From the NCBI RefSeq assembly GCF_014333525.1, contig NZ_JACSCX010000002.1:372001-436000 (forward strand): a stretch of 64,000 bases of DNA, in the 5' to 3' direction. Of this stretch, positions 43,936-52,915 are shown piece by piece. The notes beneath the pieces are model-generated. The model searched no databases, was not told the origin of the DNA, and saw only the letters and a program-made list of their open reading frames with translations. The translations under genes and the position numbers were made by a program. The stretch's first letter is position 1; the number at the start of each line of letters is the position of its first letter. The DNA comes from Hymenobacter puniceus (GTDB lineage Bacteria > Bacteroidota > Bacteroidia > Cytophagales > Hymenobacteraceae).

Positions 43936-46890
43936 TCATGTCTTTTGCAGCGACTTATAGATGACGTCGTGAATGCGGGTGCGGATGTTGTACTGGCGCA
44001 GCTTGTTGTTGCCGGCGTCGGGGTACACCCGGTTGGAAAGAAAGATGTAGAGGATTTTGTTTTCGGGGTCCATCCAGACGCAGGTGCCGGTGAAGCCCGT
44101 ATGACCAAACGTGCTGGCCGGTGAGAGGTTACTGGTGGGGCCTTCGGGCTTGCTCGGGTCGCCGTGGTCCCAGCCCAGGCCGTGACGGTTGCCGGCCACG
44201 GTGCTGCGCGCAAACTCCGTCACGACGGGGCTCTGGAAGTAGCGCATACCGCCGTAGCGGCCATTCTGCAGGTTCATCTGCATCAGGATGGCCAGGTCGT
44301 TGGCGTTGGCAAACAAGCCAGCGTGGCCGCCTACGCCGCCAATCATAGCCGCCGTCTGGTCATGCACGGTGCCTTGCAGCTGAGTGCGCCGGAAGTAAGT
44401 ATCGTTTTCGGTGGGCGCGATGCACGACTGCGGAAACTTCTGCAGCGGGTTGTAAGTCATGGTGCCTAATCCCAGCGGCTTGTAGAAGCTCTTGTCGAGG
44501 AAGTTCTCAATGGGCTCCTGCAGCAGCTTTTCGGCCACCCGCTTCAGAATGATAAAGCTCAGGTCGGAGTATTCCACCGGATACTTGCCCTTCACCCTGG
44601 GCAGCAGGCCAGAGCGCTGCACCCACGTCCAGACCGAATCTTCCGCCGTCTGCACGCTGTACAGGTTGGGCGTCACCTCGTTGGTGAAGCCGGTCGTGCT
44701 GGTGCTGGCGTAAAAAGTGGGCTTGGGGCCGGTTTTGGTGATGGTTTTTTCCCAGGTCGGGATGCCGGCCTTCAGGCCCGCCTGGTGCAGCAGCACCTCA
44801 CGAACGGTCATGTCGCGCTTGTTGGTGCCTTTCAGCTCGGGCAGATACGCGGCCACTTTGTCATCGAGGTTCAGCTTGCCCTGGTCTTTCAGGTACATAA
44901 TGGTCTGAAGCGTGCCGGCTACTTTCGTTACTGAAGCCAAGTCGTAGAGCGTGCTGTTGTTGACGGGCTGTTTCTTGTCGTAGGTGCAGTAGCCGTAGCT
45001 TTTGTCGAACACCACGGCCCCGTTCTTAGCCACCAGCACCTGGCAGCCCGGCGCCGCCGCATACGCCACCGATTCCAGCGCAATGTTATCAATCTGAGTG
45101 AGCACCTTGGAGTCCAGGCCCTCGCTTTCCGGCGTGGCGTAACGCAGGCGCTTGAAATCCGGCGTAGGCAGGCCGGTGCCCGCGGGCAACTCGGGCGTCA
45201 CCGTGACCGGCAGGCGGCCCACCGCGGGCAGCGCGCCAAACAGCACCTGCGGCACCACCAGCTGCGAGGCGTAGTTGTCTTCGTAGCCGCACACCAGCGT
45301 GCGGGCGCCGTCCAGGTACTTCAGCGAGTAGGCATTGCCCATGGCCACCACTACCGTTTTCAGGCGCGGATTGGCTTGCAGCTCCTTCAGGAATTTCAGC
45401 GCCCCGTCGCCCAGCCCATAGTTGTGGGTGGGCGTATTGTTCATATTGTGCAGCGTCACGACTACCGTGTTGTAGGGGGCAAGGCGCGGCAAAATCCGGG
45501 CAAACGTGGAGTCGGGCGCGTAGCGGTTGGCTACGGCATACACCGGGCCGCTCTGGTACTTGCCCATGATTTCGCCCAGCGTGCTGCCCGCCCCGGCCCC
45601 GATGGTGACGGTGGCGATGCGCAGCGTGTCGAGGCGGTGCAGCGGCAGCAGGTCATCCTGGTTTTTCACCACGGTGGTGGCGTGCTCGTAAATTTCCTGC
45701 GCCACCGTCCGGCTCTGGGGCCGGTTGAGGTTGGTCATCAGGTTAGGCACGTCGATGGGCTGCTGGTTGTTGAGGCCGGCCCAGAACTTGGCGCGCAGAA
45801 TCTTGCGCACCCGCTGGTCGATGTCGGCCTGCACCAGCTTGCCGGCAGCCAGATCGTCCTTGATTTTCTGAATGGCTACTGGCACGTCCTCGGAAAACAG
45901 CAGCACGTCGTTGCCGGCCAGCAGCGCCAGCGCGTCCAGCTCGCCGGGCTTGTAGAGGTTGGCCACGCTCTTCATGTTGAGCGCATCCGTGAATACCAGC
46001 CCTTTGTAGGCCATTTTCTCTTTCAGCAGCCCCGTCACGAGGTTGCGCGAAATGGTAGCCGACACTGAGCGCACGGTATCAAACAGCGGCATGTAGAGAT
46101 GGCCGACCATCACGCCCATCACGCCCGCCTCAAACGACTGCTGAAACGGGTACAGATCCATGTTGGTCAGGTGGGCCAGGTCGGAGTTGATAACCGGCAG
46201 CGCCACGTGCGAATCCACGTCGGTGTCGCCGTGGCCGGGGAAATGCTTTACTACGGCCATAATGCCGTGGTCCTGCAACCCCCGGATGTAGGCCACGCTT
46301 CGCTTAGCCACCTGCTCCTTGTTCTCACCGAACGAGCGGTTGCCGATAACCGGATTGTCGGGGTTGGAGTTGATATCGACGACGGGCGAAAAGCTGACGT
46401 GCACGCCCAGCGTCTTCATTTTGAGCGCAATTTCGCGGCCCATCTGGTACACGTACTGCTCGTCGTCCATGGCGCCCAGCGTCATCTGCTTGGCGAAGTG
46501 CATGCTAGAGTCGAGGCGCATATCCAAGCCCCACTCGGCATCAAGAGCAATGAGCAGCGGCACCTTGGCGGCGGCCTGGTAGCGGTTGGTGAGGTTGGCC
46601 TGCCGGCGCGGGCCGCCCTGCAGAAACATCAGCCCCCCGATGCCATAATTCTTTACCAGAAACTCGGTGTACTGCGCGTGCTTTTTGTCTTTGTTGGAGT
46701 AGGCCGCCACCATAAACAGCTGCCCCAGCCGCTGGTCGGGCGTGAGGGAGTTGAACACGCTGTCCACCCAGTTCTGCTCGGCCACGGAGCGGGGCTTGGC
46801 CGCGTCTTCGTAGGGCACCGCGGAGGTGATGAGTAGACCCGTGGCAGCGAGTAGCAGCAGTAAGAGTCTAATCCGAAATTCCTTGAGCAT
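43936..46890 (-). CDS. GH3 beta-N-acetylglucosaminidase fused to a class C beta-lactamase-type serine hydrolase
   Basis: A 984-residue exported protein with signal peptide EFRIRLLLLLLAATGLLITS. The first half is a NagZ-type GH3 domain: LIALDAEWGLDMRL, NRSFGE and the hallmark KHFPGHGDTDVDSHVALP. A GH3 C-terminal domain comes next. From about residue 590 a serine-hydrolase domain begins; its motifs are SVTK (nucleophile and lysine), VEYSD and FGHTGFTG. The first half probably cleaves GlcNAc from peptidoglycan or chitin fragments, and the second may act on peptide or ester bonds. The start at 46890 is chosen on the signal peptide; a frame from 47076 is longer. Confidence 0.9.
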   Translation of the reverse strand: MLKEFRIRLLLLLLAATGLLITSAVPYEDAAKPRSVAEQNWVDSVFNSLTPDQRLGQLFMVAAYSNKDKKHAQYTEFLVKNYGIGGLMFLQGGPRRQANLTNRYQAAAKVPLLIALDAEWGLDMRLDSSMHFAKQMTLGAMDDEQYVYQMGREIALKMKTLGVHVSFSPVVDINSNPDNPVIGNRSFGENKEQVAKRSVAYIRGLQDHGIMAVVKHFPGHGDTDVDSHVALPVINSDLAHLTNMDLYPFQQSFEAGVMGVMVGHLYMPLFDTVRSVSATISRNLVTGLLKEKMAYKGLVFTDALNMKSVANLYKPGELDALALLAGNDVLLFSEDVPVAIQKIKDDLAAGKLVQADIDQRVRKILRAKFWAGLNNQQPIDVPNLMTNLNRPQSRTVAQEIYEHATTVVKNQDDLLPLHRLDTLRIATVTIGAGAGSTLGEIMGKYQSGPVYAVANRYAPDSTFARILPRLAPYNTVVVTLHNMNNTPTHNYGLGDGALKFLKELQANPRLKTVVVAMGNAYSLKYLDGARTLVCGYEDNYASQLVVPQVLFGALPAVGRLPVTVTPELPAGTGLPTPDFKRLRYATPESEGLDSKVLTQIDNIALESVAYAAAPGCQVLVAKNGAVVFDKSYGYCTYDKKQPVNNSTLYDLASVTKVAGTLQTIMYLKDQGKLNLDDKVAAYLPELKGTNKRDMTVREVLLHQAGLKAGIPTWEKTITKTGPKPTFYASTSTTGFTNEVTPNLYSVQTAEDSVWTWVQRSGLLPRVKGKYPVEYSDLSFIILKRVAEKLLQEPIENFLDKSFYKPLGLGTMTYNPLQKFPQSCIAPTENDTYFRRTQLQGTVHDQTAAMIGGVGGHAGLFANANDLAILMQMNLQNGRYGGMRYFQSPVVTEFARSTVAGNRHGLGWDHGDPSKPEGPTSNLSPASTFGHTGFTGTCVWMDPENKILYIFLSNRVYPDAGNNKLRQYNIRTRIHDVIYKSLQKT

Positions 46891-47207
46891 AGGCTCCCGT
46901 GAGGTGTCTGGCTGTAAGTGGTCTGGTTGAACGCAAGAGGATTTCGCCCTACTTTTGTTCCATTCAGGCGTCTTCCACAGCAGGTTTCGGCGGGCCCGGC
47001 CACCGTATTGGTGGGCCCCAGGCATCCGGTCCTCTGCTCTGTCCAACGTGCCAACCCGGGAGTCCGGCCGGCACAACGCACACGAATGTTGGCCACAAAC
47101 TTACGGAGAAAATCCCGGCCGTGGTTGGCAATTCATCGAGCAAGTCCAATTGCTCAGCGGGTTAACGCCCGGATTTCTTTGTTTCGTATCTTCTTTATCC
47201 TTCCCGA
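46891..47207. other. 317-base divergent gap between the GH3 gene and mutL
   Basis: It must hold both promoters. On the forward strand TTG (46927-46929), 20 bases and TACTTTTG (46950-46957) match the two-part Bacteroidota promoter; this would give mutL a leader of about 245 bases. No small gene could be supported. Confidence 0.5.
46927..46957 (+). promoter_or_regulatory. Two-part candidate promoter TTG-N20-TACTTTTG
   Basis: The only place in the window where I found both the -33 TTG and the -7 TAnnTTTG at near-consensus spacing (19 expected, 20 seen). The first gene downstream is mutL at 47208. Confidence 0.5.
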
Positions 47208-49235
47208 ATGGCCGACATAATTCAGCTGCTTCCCGAGTATCTGGCCAACCAGATTGCCGCCGGCGAAGTGGTGCAGCGGCCGGCTTCGGCCGTGAAAGAG
47301 CTGCTCGAAAACGCCGTCGATGCCGGGGCCACGCAGGTGCAACTCATCATCAAAGACGCCGGCAAGCAGCTGGTGCAGGTGGTGGATAATGGCTCGGGCA
47401 TGAGCGCCACCGACGCGCGCATGAGCCTAGAGCGGCACGCCACCTCCAAAATCCGCACCACCGACGACCTGTTCCGCATCCGCACGCTTGGCTTCCGCGG
47501 CGAGGCGCTGGCCTCCATTGCGGCCGTGGCCCAGGTAGAGCTGCGCACCAAGCAGCGCGACCAGGACACCGGCACGCTGCTGCTCATCGAAGGCTCCCAG
47601 ATCAGCAGCCAGCAGCCCACAGCCTGCCCCGACGGCACCAGCATCAGCGTCAAGAACCTGTTCTTTAACGTGCCGGCGCGCCGCAACTTTCTGAAGAGCA
47701 ACGCCGTGGAAATGCGGCACATCCTCGACGAGTTTCAGCACATTGCCCTGGCCAACCCACAGATTGGGTTTACGCTGTTCCAGAACGACCTGGAGGTGTT
47801 CAACCTGCCGGCCGGCAAGCTCAGCCAGCGCATCGTGAGCTTGCTCGGCAACGGCTATAAGGAGCAGCTGGCCGCTTGTGAGGAGGTGACGCCGTTTCTG
47901 AGCGTGAAAGGGTTCATCGGCAAGCCGGAATCGGCCAAGAAAAGCCGCGGCGACCAGTTCTTCTTTGTCAACAACCGCTTCATCCGCTCGGCCTACCTCA
48001 ACCACGCCGTGCTGACCGCCTACCAAGGCCTGCTGCCCAAAGACGCGCACCCGTTCTACGTGCTGTTTCTGGACCTCGACCCCAAGGCCATTGACATCAA
48101 CGTGCACCCTACCAAGACGGAAATCAAGTTCGAGGATGAGAAAACCGTGTACGCCATTGTGCGCGCCGCCGTCAAGCAAAGCCTGGGGCTGCACAATATG
48201 GCGCCGTCTTTGGACTTTGAAGGCGACGTGAACTTTGCGCCCATCCGGCCGCTGCGCACACCGGCAGGGGAGCTGCCCAAAGGCAACTTCGACCCCGACG
48301 ACTTCCGGCCCGACGCGCTGGCGTCGGCAGCGTCGCAGGCAGCTACGCCGGCCCGCGACGCCCGCTCCGGCAGCAGCCCGCGCCCCGATACCGGCTACGA
48401 GCGGCAGATTCCGCCGCGCCCCACCGAGCAGGCCAAGCGCGACCTGGAGGAGTTCTATAAGAGCCTAAGCAAAGTGAGCGTGCCCGATGTGGAGCGCGAA
48501 GCCACGGCCAAAGGTGTGCCCGTGCCTAGCGCGGCGGCTCTCACAGCCGCGGCCACTGTTCCACCGCTAGTGTCGCCGCCGGTGTCGCCGCCGCTGGTGG
48601 TGGCGGCCACCTCGGCGGCGGTGCCGGTTGCGCCCGAGCTGCCGTTGCGCGAGGTGCCGGCCAGCACCGGCAACAAGGTGTTACAGGTGCACGGCCAGTA
48701 CTTGCTGGTGGCGGTGAAGTCGGGGCTGATGCTGCTGGACCAGGCCGCCGCGCGCGAGCGAATCCTGTACGAGCAGTACGCCCACACGCTGGAGCGCGAA
48801 ACCGGCGCTTCCCAGACGCTGCTGTTCCCGCGCACGGTCACGTTTACGCCCCAGGACTTTGCCATTCTGCGCGAGGTGGAAGACGCCCTGCGCGGCCTGG
48901 GCTTCCGGTTCACCGATTTCGGCAAGCACACCATTGCCGTGGAGGGCATTCCGGCCGATGTGCCGGCCCGCGACGAAAAAGAGCTGCTGGAAGGCCTCAT
49001 CGAGCAGTTCCGGACCCACGCTGGCCCCGTGAAGCTGGACCGCCGCGAGCAGATGGCCCGCGCCCTGGCCCGCCGCGTGGCTACGGCTGCCGCCGGCGCC
49101 CGCCTCTCCGATACCGAAATGAACACGCTGGTGGATAAGCTGTTTGCCTGCCAGGTGCCCGGCTACACCCCCGACGGCCGCCGCACCCTCGTCATGCTGG
49201 AACTCAGTCAGATACAGGACTTCTTCCGCCGCTGA
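47208..49235 (+). CDS. mutL: DNA mismatch repair protein MutL
   Basis: A 675-residue protein. The N-terminal GHKL ATPase is complete: IAAGEVVQRPASAVKELLEN, VDNGSGM, TLGFRGEAL and the later NKR-like loop VNNRFIRSAYLNHAV. A long Ala/Pro/Val-rich linker spans about residues 365-495. The C-terminal dimerisation domain follows. At 511-522 DQAAARERILYE stands where endonuclease-type MutL has DQHA(x)2E(x)4E, so the histidine is alanine. The end FACQVPGYTPDGRR differs from the zinc-binding CPHGRP form. It links MutS to repair; nicking activity is uncertain. Confidence 0.95.
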   Translation: MADIIQLLPEYLANQIAAGEVVQRPASAVKELLENAVDAGATQVQLIIKDAGKQLVQVVDNGSGMSATDARMSLERHATSKIRTTDDLFRIRTLGFRGEALASIAAVAQVELRTKQRDQDTGTLLLIEGSQISSQQPTACPDGTSISVKNLFFNVPARRNFLKSNAVEMRHILDEFQHIALANPQIGFTLFQNDLEVFNLPAGKLSQRIVSLLGNGYKEQLAACEEVTPFLSVKGFIGKPESAKKSRGDQFFFVNNRFIRSAYLNHAVLTAYQGLLPKDAHPFYVLFLDLDPKAIDINVHPTKTEIKFEDEKTVYAIVRAAVKQSLGLHNMAPSLDFEGDVNFAPIRPLRTPAGELPKGNFDPDDFRPDALASAASQAATPARDARSGSSPRPDTGYERQIPPRPTEQAKRDLEEFYKSLSKVSVPDVEREATAKGVPVPSAAALTAAATVPPLVSPPVSPPLVVAATSAAVPVAPELPLREVPASTGNKVLQVHGQYLLVAVKSGLMLLDQAAARERILYEQYAHTLERETGASQTLLFPRTVTFTPQDFAILREVEDALRGLGFRFTDFGKHTIAVEGIPADVPARDEKELLEGLIEQFRTHAGPVKLDRREQMARALARRVATAAAGARLSDTEMNTLVDKLFACQVPGYTPDGRRTLVMLELSQIQDFFRR

Positions 49236-49245
49236 TTTGAAGGCT

Positions 49246-49350
49246 GTAAAGGCGCGTATTCGCGTCTCGTCGTTACTGATGTTGAATGAATGGAACTACG
49301 TCGGTTGAACAACGTCAGCAACAAATAGACGCGAAGTTTGGCGTCTCTAC
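49246..49350. repeat. Imperfect palindromic repeat, family C
   Basis: The left part starts GTAAAGGCGCG and continues CGCGTCTCGTCGTTACTGA; the right part ends in GACGCGAAGTTTGGCGTC plus TCTAC. Most bases pair, with several mismatches. One copy only was seen; it lies between mutL and the first rhomboid. Confidence 0.6.
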
Positions 49351-49434
49351 ATCGCTCATCCGGCCAAACCGCCCCGTCTAGCGTAAGGGAAGAAAAATCA
49401 GCGCAATCCAAATAATCTGCAAAATCTGCGATTC

Positions 49435-50232
49435 ATGTTCCGACTTACTCCCACCGTTCGTACGCTGCTTATTATCAACGTGCTGGTGTTTTTTCTGCAA
49501 AATCAGTTTGGAAAGCAAGTTGACGTTCTAGGTGCGCTCTACCCATTAGGCTCAGTGTACTTTCAGCCCTGGCAGTTCCTGACCTATATGTTTTTGCACG
49601 GCAGCCTCGGTCACCTGTTTTCCAACATGCTGGGGCTGGTGTTCATCGGGGCCTCGCTGGAAGATGTGTGGGGCCCGAAACGGTTTCTGACGTATTGGCT
49701 GATCTGCGGCGTGGGCGCTGGTATCCTGTACCAGGGCGTGCGCGCCTACGAACTGCACCAGATGGACACTGACCGGATTGCGTTTCAGGAAGCGCCATCC
49801 GGCGTCGCCCTCTCCAACTACTTTCACAACTATCTGCCTGAGGCCGGCGATTCCTACTCGGTGGTAGCGGCCCAGATGCAGCGCACCCCCAACGACCAAA
49901 GCCTGATTGCCTCCGCTACGGAAACCATCCAAGCCATCTACGACCGGGCCATCAACAGCCCAGAAGCCGGCATGCTGGGGGCGTCGGGGGCTCTGTTTGG
50001 AGTGCTGTTTGCGTTCGGCTTCCTGTTTCCGCAACAGTCGCTCATCATCTTCCCAATTCCCATTCCTATCAAAGCGTGGCTGTTCGTGACGCTGTATACT
50101 GCCTACGAACTCTACCAGGGCATTCATCCGGTGCCCGGCGACAATGTGGCGCACTTCGCGCATTTGGGCGGAATGTTGATTGGGTTCATCGTGTTGAAAA
50201 TCTGGCAGCGCAACGGCACACACTACGGCTGA
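49435..50232 (+). CDS. Rhomboid-family intramembrane serine protease 1
   Basis: A 265-residue protein with six or seven hydrophobic spans. The catalytic serine is S184 in LGASGALFGV and the histidine H243 in VAHFAHLGGML; FLHGSLGHLFSNMLGLVFIG holds the conserved HxxxN loop. A 45-residue polar insert about residues 100-160 is not in the minimal family. Rhomboids cleave membrane-anchored substrates within or near the membrane. A second rhomboid gene follows 63 bases on. Confidence 0.92.
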   Translation: MFRLTPTVRTLLIINVLVFFLQNQFGKQVDVLGALYPLGSVYFQPWQFLTYMFLHGSLGHLFSNMLGLVFIGASLEDVWGPKRFLTYWLICGVGAGILYQGVRAYELHQMDTDRIAFQEAPSGVALSNYFHNYLPEAGDSYSVVAAQMQRTPNDQSLIASATETIQAIYDRAINSPEAGMLGASGALFGVLFAFGFLFPQQSLIIFPIPIPIKAWLFVTLYTAYELYQGIHPVPGDNVAHFAHLGGMLIGFIVLKIWQRNGTHYG

Positions 50233-50295
50233 GTAGCCGCCTGCCTGCCAACTTGTAGCTTCGCGTAGCCTGCCGTCCTCTTTGCTTTCCCACCC

Positions 50296-51189
50296 ATGAG
50301 TTTCCTCGATGACATCCGCGCCACCCTCACTCGGCGCGACAATGCCCTGAGCCAGCTGCTGCTGATCAATGTGCTGGTGTTTGTAGTGCTGCTGCTGATT
50401 CGCGTCACGCTGTTTCTGGTGACGGCGGGCCGCCTCGATATCAGCTTGGTGCTGGAGTGGCTGGCGGTACCTTCGGGGCCGCTCACGCTGCTCACCCGCC
50501 CCTGGACCTTGCTCACCTACTGCTTTGTCCACACCGACTTCTTCCACATCCTATTCAATCTGCTGAACCTGTATTGGTTTGGCTCCTTGGTACGCGAGTA
50601 CCTCGGCGACCGAAAGCTGGTGAGCTTATATATTCTGGGAGCTCTGGCCGGCGCGGTGCTGTATCTGCTGGCTTACAACTTCATTCCAGTGTTTGCCGGC
50701 CGGCCGGCCATGCTCTACGGCGCTTCGGCGGGCGTCACGGCCATCATTTTGGGAGCCGCCACGCTGCTGCCCGACTACACGTTCAGCATTATTTTCCTGG
50801 GCCCGGTGCGCATCAAGTACATCGCGGCCGTGGTGGTGCTGGTGAGCATTGCGGGCATTGATGGCGGCAATCCGGGCGGCGAAATTGCTCACCTGGGCGG
50901 CGCGCTGCTGGGCTTCCTGTTCATCAAGCAGCTGCAGCGCGGCCGCGACCTGGGCCGCCCCGTGCAGGCCATCGGCGACTGGGTGGGCAGCCTGCTCTCG
51001 GGCCCACGCCTGCGCGTGACGCACCGCGGCAGTAGTGCCGCCGCTCCGACCGCTGGCCCGCGCAAAGGCAGCCTGCCCAAGCCCGAGCAGGAAGACCTCG
51101 ACGCCATTCTAGACAAAATCTCCCGCTCCGGCTACGAAAGCCTCTCCAAAGACGAAAAGCAGCGCCTGTTCAAAGCCAGCCAGAAATAG
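50296..51189 (+). CDS. Rhomboid-family intramembrane serine protease 2
   Basis: A 297-residue protein with six spans. The catalytic S144 is in LYGASAGVTAIIL and H199 in GEIAHLGGALLG; FVHTDFFHILFNLLNLYWFG corresponds to the HxxxN loop. The C-terminal 65 residues are basic and then acidic, forming a cytoplasmic tail (LPKPEQEDLDAILDKISRSG) shared with many Bacteroidota rhomboids. It is a separate lineage from its neighbour. The family A copy 5 element follows. Confidence 0.92.
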   Translation: MSFLDDIRATLTRRDNALSQLLLINVLVFVVLLLIRVTLFLVTAGRLDISLVLEWLAVPSGPLTLLTRPWTLLTYCFVHTDFFHILFNLLNLYWFGSLVREYLGDRKLVSLYILGALAGAVLYLLAYNFIPVFAGRPAMLYGASAGVTAIILGAATLLPDYTFSIIFLGPVRIKYIAAVVVLVSIAGIDGGNPGGEIAHLGGALLGFLFIKQLQRGRDLGRPVQAIGDWVGSLLSGPRLRVTHRGSSAAAPTAGPRKGSLPKPEQEDLDAILDKISRSGYESLSKDEKQRLFKASQK

Positions 51190-51195
51190 CCACTT

Positions 51196-51363
51196 GTCAT
51201 TGCGAGCGGAGCGAAGCAATCCTTACTCCCCATGCGCTAAGCCTAAATTAAGCAGAAAGCCCTCCGGCATTAGTGTACTACATTAATGCCGGAGGGTTTT
51301 GTCATGGAGGAGGGTGTCTACTATGAGAGGAAGGATTGCTTCGTCCTGCGTCCTCGCAATGAC
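51196..51363. repeat. Palindromic repeat, family A copy 5, with a terminator nested inside
   Basis: Left arm GTCATTGCGAGCGGAGCGAA (51196) and right arm TTCGTCCTGCGTCCTCGCAA plus TGAC (to 51363) are imperfect complements about 105 bases apart. Between them lies a separate perfect hairpin at 51260-51296. Confidence 0.82.
51260..51302 (+). terminator. Hairpin terminator after the rhomboid pair
   Basis: CCCTCCGGCATTA and TAATGCCGGAGGG form a near-perfect stem around a short loop, followed by TTTTG. It lies inside family A copy 5. Confidence 0.75.
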
Positions 51364-51382
51364 AGTAACCGTGCCTATAGCC

Positions 51383-52633
51383 TTACCAATTATAAAACCG
51401 CACCTGCTTATTCACAAAGTCGATGGTGGTGCGGTACTGGCTCAGGAACGGGTAGCCCACGAGCCCCTGAATTGGCGTTTGGTCGGGCTTGCTGTTGATG
51501 TGGGAAATGTCGGTGAACACCGTGGGCTGGTTGCGGAAGGGCAGCTTGCTGCCCACTTTCAATTCCGGTACCTGCCCGCTCACCACGGTGCGCGACAGGT
51601 TGTCGGCGCCCTGCAGCGTGACGTTTTCTGGCTTACGCAGCGTTTTCTGGAAAGTGGGAGCGTACTGCTGGTCGAATAGGTTGTATTGGGCGCCGGAGTC
51701 CATGGCCAGCTGCCAGGTCTGGCCGGCGGCGGTGGCTTCCAGTATGGGCAAGTGGCCGCGCATAGTGAAGGGCACGCTCAGCAGCGGTGCCGGGCCGGTG
51801 GCGGCGGGGTCGGGCTTGCGGAGCTGCACCTGCGCGGCGCGGTAGTCGAGCGTGAGGGCATACTGGTCGAGCAGGTTGTAGCCGATCAGGCCCAGCAGCT
51901 TCATGCCCTTCAGCCGCTGCTCCAGACTCGACAAGTCCAGCGTAGGTACTTCCCGGTTCTGGAACCGGATGCCGGCCCAATCAAAGCTTTGCGTGGTGTG
52001 GTAGGAGTAGCTGCCCATGCTGCCGTTCACGCCGCGCATGCCGCCGGCCGTGGCGGTGGTTTCGCCGGGGGTGGCAGCAAACTCGCGCTGGTTGAGCATC
52101 AGGGCCGGCGCACCCGAATCGAGTAGGAAATTGCCGCGGCGGCCGTCTACTTCGGCCTCCACCACTATCAGGCCGTTGAGCAGTTGCATCGGCACGGTCA
52201 CGGTGGGCGGCGTGGTTAGCTCTAAGGTGGAGGCGGCTGTGGCAATCTTCTTCATGCTGGCTTTGGCCAGGTTCAGCTCCAGAAACTTGGCGTCGGGAGT
52301 TACCAGAAAGTCGTATTCCTTTTCCGCGCCCTGGCGGGTGAAGGCGCACACATAGCGGGTGTTGCTACCCTCGGGCGTTTGCCTTACCAGCCGCACGTTT
52401 TCCACGGGCCCGAAGCCGGGAATGAGCTGCGCCAGCAACTGCGTGGTGTAAGCGGCCGGCAAGGCGCCCACCCGGGTTTCGCTGTTCAGAAACGGCTGCA
52501 GCGGCGCCACCGACTTCGTGTTGATAGCCGCCACCAGCTGGTCGAGAGGGCGGATGCCGGTGGGTGTTTGTTGGGCCAGGCTAGCCGTGGCGGCGGTCAG
52601 CAGCAGCCACATGCTCAGGCAGAAAGCTTTCAT
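51383..52633 (-). CDS. Exported retropepsin-like aspartyl protease
   Basis: A 416-residue protein from ATG 52633 with signal peptide AFCLSMWLLLTAATASLAQ. Two retropepsin-like halves each carry an active-site aspartate: LLDSGAPALMLNQREF (about residue 170) and AMDSGAQYNLFDQQYA (about residue 320). The first 140 residues are an extra N-terminal domain. Single-chain double-retropepsin proteins with this layout are common in Bacteroidota; the substrate is unknown. It is likely periplasmic or on the outer-membrane face. It reads against the rhomboid genes. Confidence 0.85.
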   Translation of the reverse strand: MKAFCLSMWLLLTAATASLAQQTPTGIRPLDQLVAAINTKSVAPLQPFLNSETRVGALPAAYTTQLLAQLIPGFGPVENVRLVRQTPEGSNTRYVCAFTRQGAEKEYDFLVTPDAKFLELNLAKASMKKIATAASTLELTTPPTVTVPMQLLNGLIVVEAEVDGRRGNFLLDSGAPALMLNQREFAATPGETTATAGGMRGVNGSMGSYSYHTTQSFDWAGIRFQNREVPTLDLSSLEQRLKGMKLLGLIGYNLLDQYALTLDYRAAQVQLRKPDPAATGPAPLLSVPFTMRGHLPILEATAAGQTWQLAMDSGAQYNLFDQQYAPTFQKTLRKPENVTLQGADNLSRTVVSGQVPELKVGSKLPFRNQPTVFTDISHINSKPDQTPIQGLVGYPFLSQYRTTIDFVNKQVRFYNW

Positions 52634-52769
52634 CGGTATCTGTATAGAATGAGAGAAAAGCGCTAATAACTGTATCAGAAGTAACAGACTGGAACTGCAA
52701 CAATTGGGTTGCCTGCATAGGGCCACCACTTGGCTGAAAGGTTGTATGGTTGTTGCCGAATTGATGCAG

Positions 52770-52857
52770 AGTAGCGCAAACTTTGCAGTTCGCGCCGCCG
52801 CGCCGCTCAGAAGGTTCCACTTGCTGCAGTTGCGCGAACTACAAAGTTCGCGCTGCT
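52770..52857. repeat. Palindromic repeat, family B copy 2
   Basis: AGTAGCGCAAACTTTGCAGT on the left pairs with ACTACAAAGTTCGCGCTGCT on the right with a few mismatches. It shares GCGAACTTTGTAGTTCGCG and the CCGCGCC core with copy 1 at 40673. Confidence 0.85.
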
Positions 52858-52865
52858 GCCAAACG

Positions 52866-52901
52866 CAAAACCAGCCGCCCTGCTTGCGCAGAACGGCCAG
52901 T
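52866..52901 (-). terminator. Terminator of the macro-domain gene
   Basis: On the reverse strand a stem with several G-U pairs and a GCAA tetraloop is followed by GTTTTG. Its central 24 bases are identical to the mdh terminator at 53597. Confidence 0.7.
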
Positions 52902-52915
52902 GTGGGTTGCCGGGC

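Noticed and set aside
43045..44124. 359-codon forward frame across bshA and the GH3 gene end
   Set aside because: It overlaps the well-supported reverse bshA and a terminator, with no recognisable protein pattern.
46898..47389. Small forward frames between the GH3 gene and mutL
   Set aside because: They overlap mutL in other frames or read as arginine-rich, low-complexity protein, so no gene is supported.
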